Of a stretch of DNA of 64,000 bases, positions 59,170 through 64,000 are shown in pieces. Made by a program: the position numbers and the translations under genes. The notes below the pieces were generated by a model. That model was not told where the DNA came from, searched no databases, and saw only the letters and a program-made list of their open reading frames with translations. Source of the stretch: Sistotremastrum niveocremeum HHB9708 (Eukaryota > Basidiomycota > Agaricomycetes > Sistotremastrales > Sistotremastraceae); the NCBI GenBank assembly GCA_001630475.1, contig KV419406.1, positions 816,742 through 880,741 of the forward strand, read 5' to 3'. The stretch's first letter is position 1. The number at the start of each line of letters is the position of its first letter.

Positions 59170-62100
59170 ATGTCGCGGGGGCGACAAAGACGACGAAATG
59201 CGGCCCCCGACGTCTGGATACAAGACGACGACACCCCCAGCACTCCTCGGGACACGAGTCCCACAACCAGCAACAGCAATTGGGTCCGAACTCGGTTCAT
59301 AGATGTCAGCAGAGACAGTCGCGGTCGTCCCACTGGGTCTGAAACCATCATCTCCAATCAGATCATGAATCCGACCGTTCACTCGTCGTCAAATCCCTCT
59401 CAGTCGAATCCTTCAACATCCACCAACCCTAGGCTACCTTTTCCAACCCCATCGTACGCCATCGCCGACCAAGATTACCCATCGATGGAGTGGACCGATT
59501 ACGGTGTCGCTGATTCTGGGGCCGCTGTTTCTGATCCCCACAACAATGAAATTACTCATTCTGGCACTTCACAATCAAAGCAGCGGGTATGTGATATGGC
59601 TTTTGTAAAGTTTTCGTTACTAATCTTCCCCTCTTTTTCTCAAGGTGAAGCCTCTCGCGGAATGGGCAGCTCACCGCGAGGCTATACTAGGCGAATTATT
59701 TCGTCGAGATGCCTTTCTTCCCAAGACTCACAACACAATGCCGTGCTGTGAATCTTGCTTCAAGGACGCGGACATTCAGCCGAGCACGGGCGAATATCGA
59801 TGCCTCGATTGCCAAGGCAGTGGAGTCGTGTGTCAGAAGTGCATCGTTCAAGACCATCACCTTCTTCCTTTGCATCGTATCCAGGTAAGTCTCACCGTCC
59901 TTTCATCAGATCCGAAGAATTGAGTTCATGAACAGCGATGGAACGGTCAATTCTGGGAGAAGAGTTCTTTGAGCGCCGCCGGTTTGACTATTCAATTGGG
60001 CCACGATCGTCTCTCTTCCTTCTGTCCTCATCCTATCAATCGCCGTCGACTCCTCACCGTCATGCACTGCAACGGCATCCACCACGTCGAAGCCCTTTTC
60101 TGCGGCTGCACTCGTGTAGAGGAGCGATCATTCACGAATCAGCTGCTACGCGTAGGGTGGTTTCCCGCTAGTCTCCAAAGACCTGCATCCGCGTTCACCT
60201 TCGAAGTTCTGGACTTGTTCCACGAACTTTCGGTTCAAGGGAAAGTGAGCGCGCATGACTTCTACCGAAGCATCGTACGAGTGTCGGATAATACGGGACT
60301 TGTTTCTATCAACGTGAGTGACATCAGCTGTGCGACTGCGTACTTTAACTGACCTCTACTTTCCACAGCGACGATACGATGAATTTCTGTTCATTACAAG
60401 ATATTATCGACATCTTCTCATGCTCAAGCGTGCGGGAAGGGGTCATATCAACAACGGCATCGCTTTAACCGGACCTGGCGAGCTAGCTGTACAATGTAGT
60501 ACATGTCCCCACCCCGGAATCAATCTACCGAATGACTGGGAAAGTGCGGGAGCAGAAGACGCGTAGGATGATGTTTTTCCCGCTCGATGTTGTATGCTCA
60601 ATCTTGTATCTAGCTGGTTGTACCGTTTGATGTTGGCTGAAGACGCCAATTTTAGTCACAAAGAGAAATTTCGCTTTGGCGGTATTCATCGTGATATCGA
60701 CTTCGCTCCCGGCTGGACATTCTTCCCGTGTGACCGGTTGTTCAAATTGTTTTTGCTAGGCTATCCCGCCACACAAGAGGTGCGTAATCATCCTTTATCA
60801 TCTTCGATGGTCGCTGACGTGTCTGGCGGTCCAGAAAAATAAATGCAAATCCAATTTTCAGGCTATTGAGAAAGCGGACACGATGCTCAATAAGGGATAT
60901 TCTGCGACCGGTATTGGGACTGTGGTCTGTGGAAGAACTGGTATGGTTTTACCGAGGGGTGTGACGAATTTGCAGAAGGGAGAACGGTGAGTAATGATCG
61001 TTTGACTTCATCTCTCGTACTGATCAGACGCGCCAGATACGTCAACATGGATTTCGCATTATTCGCTTCTCTTTGGGGTTCTCGTGTCAAACAAGTCGGT
61101 CTTTCCTACGATATCGCCTGCATGTGGCACGTCAATCTGCGTCTGCGTGAAGAACATTACCCTCCCTGTATGCGACTCGGCCTCATGAACCTCAAATTCT
61201 ATTTCTTCATCCCCAAATTCCACATCCTCGCCCACGGAGAAGAATGTCAATCCAAATACTCGCTAAATCGACGACCTCATACCGCACGCTTCGACGGAGA
61301 AATCATCGAACGACATTGGGCAAACTCTAATGCCGCCGGACCAAGTACGGCGGAGATGACCCCAAACGCGCGTCGAGAAACATTGGAAGACATGTGGAAT
61401 TCGTCGAATTTCCATAAGATCGTTAACATGGGTAGGTTTCTCGACCTTATCCCTGATAGTTCACTCGCTGACGCTTACAACCCAGGATCCTCGTGCTTGA
61501 AGAAACTCGAAGAAGCCCTGCCTATGCGCGAGAAGCATGAACAGGCTTTCAAAGAGTTCTCTCTGACCTTCTCGCGCGAGACGATCGATAAATGGACCAA
61601 AACTATCGTCGAGTGGGAAGCAGATCCTGATTCGGTTCCGGACCCCTTCATCGTCACTACCAGTATGTCTTCTGTTCTTCATTTCCTTGTTCGCTCTGAC
61701 CTCCGAGGCAGCGACCAACCTGGCGACGGTCAGACAAGAGTTAGCCGCCTCCGACGAACGAGAAGCAGCTCAAGGCAATACACCGTACCCCTCTCTATAC
61801 GTCGGCGCTTTCCTCGAACTCGGAATGCAATTGGAAGAGCAACAGTGAGTCGGAACCGGATCTTAGCAATGTAACGCTGATTGAGTCATGCAGAACTGTT
61901 CTTCAAGGATTGAAGAAGTCGGACAAAGATGACGATGTGTCGGCAGACATAATTGAGAAGCGCCGTCTCTATCGACCACGATTGCAGAAGTTCAGAGCGG
62001 CACAAGCGGTCTATATGCCCGGTTCTCAAGCTATCTTGGAAGACTCACCTGACACATCAAACGTCGAAGACGAACTCATTCTTCTACCGTCATCTCTGAC

Positions 62101-63275
62101 CGCTCCCGTTCGTTCTACCGCGTGTCTTCCCAACCTCCCTCAGAAGGAACTCCAGCTCCGCGTTGCTCAAGGTCATGCAGCTCTCGACACTCTTCGCAAG
62201 CTCCTCCGAGTCCAGAGCGATTATACGCTACATCGTCGTCAGAATATTCACGGCCAGCGTGCGCTCACGCAATCCCATCACGTTCTGGCGGCTTTTGAGA
62301 AGAAGATCACAAGAGCCGCAGAGCGGTATCGTGCTGCTTACAAAGCCATTCTCTCTCTCGACAATCGCGCCAGTCATTACCTCGCTGAGCACGGATTCCA
62401 AACATTGAAGAAGCAAGATGTCAAGGGTCCCCGTGTCGACACAACTTTTGACAAGCAGTCATCAAGCGCGAGGCGAAGGGTTCCTACCGAACATCTGGGG
62501 GAAGGATATCGCGATCTTACATGGATTTGGAAGCAATCTGGAGGAAATCACGCGCTCGACGCATCAGACGAGGAATACGTGGAGTGTGCGTATCTTCTGG
62601 CGATCGTAATGATTTCTGCTGACCCGAAATGTAGCGATGAGGTCGGAATGGATGAAGTCGCGTGCAAGAGCTGGTCGTTGGGGCGAGGAGGTGCGGCAGG
62701 TGGTGGAAGATATGAGGAGGTGCTTGAAGTATCATACATGGAAGGCGGGTTGGTGGCGAGAGCGGAGATCGTTGAGGACGCATGATGGGATCGGCGCGAA
62801 GCAACGTGAAACGTCAGAGGCTGTGCGGGCAGGACTATTGGCATACGCGGAGAAGCAGGCGAGGATGTGGGAAGCAATGGCAATGCGGTTCGCGGGTATG
62901 TGGCAACCATTGCTCTGGAAGGGCAAATACTCGTTTGATGATTGGTCTGAAGCACATCGCCACGCCCCTGCCTACTTCCCCGATACTCGAGCGCGCAAAC
63001 GTTTCGAGGCCCTCTCTGACGTCCCCCTCATCACTCCTTCCCCACCCGCACCCTCATCAGTCGCCGTTCACCCACCAGCTGCAGCTATTGCCTCAACTTC
63101 ATCGATCTCACATTCACATCCATCCCGAACGACCGCGTCTTCGGTTACTCCTGCAGCTCTTACCTCAACCCCTTCGTCCAGCGTACCACCCTCGGGAGAA
63201 GGAAGGGATGGACTGAGCGACGACGACGATATCTACGCCGAAGATAGTAGTGATGATGACGATGACGAGTATTGA
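59170..63275 (+). CDS. KDZ (Kyakuja-Dileera-Zisupton) transposase with CxC2-like cysteine cluster
   Basis: Eleven exons in perfect phase encode 1185 residues with no stop or frameshift: 59170-59586, 59645-59884, 59936-60313, 60369-60562, 60614-60779, 60862-60986, 61037-61431, 61486-61662, 61712-61844, 61894-62585, 62635-63275. Residues 173-216 form a cysteine cluster (CCESC, CLDC, CQKC, HH..H), as in the CxC2 module typical of basidiomycete KDZ proteins. The transposase core includes CPHPGINLPNDW, LAEDANF, GVTNLQKGERYVNMDFALF, LSYDIACMWH, FIPKFHILAHGEECQ, RFDGEIIERHWANSN and LGEGYRDLTWIW. D512, D532 and E598 are candidate catalytic acids. The tail is acidic (SDDDDIYAEDSSDDDDD). The protein cuts and reinserts DNA elements in the nucleus. 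The intact frame suggests recent activity. Confidence 0.93.
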
Positions 63276-63422
63276 GATTTATAATGTGTATATGATGCAG
63301 AGCGGGATCTCCTGTAGTCCAAGTCCTATAAGTCCGAGCCGGTGAGACTTGAAGGAATTTTCAATGTCGTAAGTCTAAATTGTTGCGGGGGGTATATAAT
63401 TTTGAAAAGGCGAGAGCCTATA

Positions 63423-63495
63423 ACGCTGTAGTGGTCTATCGGGAAGAATGTGGGATTTAGTTCCGTAGGTCGCAGGTTCGATTCCTGCGTCGGCC
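63423..63495 (+). pseudogene. tRNA-like sequence with intact T arm
   Basis: The T arm GCAGGTTCGATTCCTGC is perfect and a TTTTT terminator follows at 63496. The 3' acceptor strand GTCGGCC has no 5' partner, and the D and anticodon arms are degenerate (GTGGGATTTAGTTCC). It is likely a tRNA pseudogene or the tRNA-derived head of a short interspersed repeat, just downstream of the KDZ gene. Confidence 0.5.
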
Positions 63496-63582
63496 TTTTT
63501 CCAAGGCTCGCAACTTAATATTTCTTCGGTGTAAGTTACCCTCAAGGGTATATATACTACAATGGTCCTTTATGTATAACTA

Positions 63583-63652
63583 GACCGTGTAGTAGAACGG
63601 GTTGAGCGTCATGGGCAGCCATGATGGTCCCCAGTTCAAACCACGGGTATGC
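63583..63652 (+). pseudogene. Second tRNA-like sequence
   Basis: A D-arm-like TAGTAGAACGGGTTGAGC, a hairpin ATCATGG-type stem (CATGGGCAGCCATG), a B-box-like CAGTTCAAACC and a trailing TTTTT follow the same order as the tRNA-like sequence at 63423. No proper acceptor stem is seen. Confidence 0.35.
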
Positions 63653-63851
63653 ATTTTTGAGGAGTCCCTTGGACCGAGGCATTTCTGCTGGAGTCCAATA
63701 CCTTCTGTCTGTCCTCAAGTAAAACTTTAGGCATTAAGAGTCCCGTGCCTTTGAACCCGAGCTGTGGCTTGTCCCAGACCCGAGGTAAAATGCAAAGTAT
63801 TCCTGATGTCTGGCCATCTACCCTTCTCTCTGAGATGTCCTCTGAGAGGGG

Positions 63852-63934
63852 TAGGTGTTCCAGACAGACAAAGGTAAAAAAAACAGCTAGCCCAATACCA
63901 ACCTGGGCATTGAAATGGCTGTCTGGAACACCTA
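63852..63934. repeat. 16-bp perfect inverted repeat (hairpin)
   Basis: TAGGTGTTCCAGACAG (63852-63867) and CTGTCTGGAACACCTA (63919-63934) are exact reverse complements separated by 51 bp. Confidence 0.9.
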
Positions 63935-63957
63935 TCGTATGTTGGCAGTGGTGGAGA

Positions 63958-63993
63958 TGTCCGTAAACAAGAAACGATCCTGATTTACGGACA
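63958..63993. repeat. 10-bp perfect inverted repeat (hairpin)
   Basis: TGTCCGTAAA (63958-63967) and TTTACGGACA (63984-63993) are exact reverse complements with a 16-bp loop. They lie immediately after the 16-bp hairpin and close to the window end. Confidence 0.9.
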
Positions 63994-64000
63994 CTGGACA

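Noticed and set aside
60563-60613. In-frame TAG in the KDZ transposase at about 60564
   Set aside because: It lies in a GTAGGA...TCTAG intron; splicing gives EDAWLYRLMLAEDAN, the normal KDZ sequence, so it is not a nonsense mutation.

Overview
The window is nuclear DNA of a fungus, almost certainly a basidiomycete of the Agaricomycetes type. Protein-coding genes are split by many short (about 45-70 bp) GT-AG introns, a cruciform-DNA-binding CsbD/Hmp1-type protein and a DUF6699-type protein are present, and there is a KDZ transposase with a CxC2-like cysteine cluster, a combination typical of mushroom-forming fungi. All exon structures were worked out by hand from splice signals, reading phase and family similarity.

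Region by region. 1-6.9 kb: a small type II membrane protein (1.5-1.9 kb, minus), a phosducin-like protein with a 620-bp pyrimidine-rich intron (3.0-5.2 kb), tRNA-Gly(GCC) and a short single-TM protein (6.0-6.4 kb). 7-13.7 kb: mostly gene-poor, with a DUF6699-like gene (10.1-10.9 kb) and a small TM protein (11.6-12.0 kb). 13.7-17.1 kb: a 21-exon GH15 glycosidase. 19.7-21.7 kb: a 2.0-kb inverted-repeat transposon. 23.5-24.8 kb: transaldolase. 25-28.4 kb: gene-poor. 28.4-31.4 kb: two paralogous small single-TM proteins on either side of an initiator tRNA-Met. 33.2-37.8 kb: an F-box-like protein, the CsbD/Hmp1-like stress protein, a small secreted eight-cysteine protein and a secreted GH12 endoglucanase/xyloglucanase. 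39.4-42.5 kb: an oligopeptide transporter (OPT). 43.0-43.9 kb: Rho1 GTPase. 45.6-49.3 kb: a very large protein of unknown family. 49.3-51.2 kb: a second copy of the inverted-repeat transposon. 52-64 kb: a repeat-rich accessory zone with a tRNA-like pseudogene, a Ser/Pro/Thr-rich hypothetical gene carrying an apparent frameshift, an RNase H1 N-terminal-domain (viroplasmin-like) protein, an intact 11-exon KDZ transposase, tRNA-like sequences and nested hairpins.

The housekeeping genes (phosducin-like, transaldolase, Rho1, OPT, GH12, GH15) form a conserved backbone of carbohydrate breakdown, peptide uptake, pentose-phosphate metabolism and G-protein/wall signalling. It is interrupted by accessory islands of transposons, short TM proteins and orphan genes. 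The most unusual items are the two complete copies of an inverted-repeat element with perfect 8-bp target duplications, the family of tiny single-pass membrane proteins with a conserved phase-1 intron just before the TM helix, and the intact KDZ transposase that might (untested) mobilise the non-autonomous elements.
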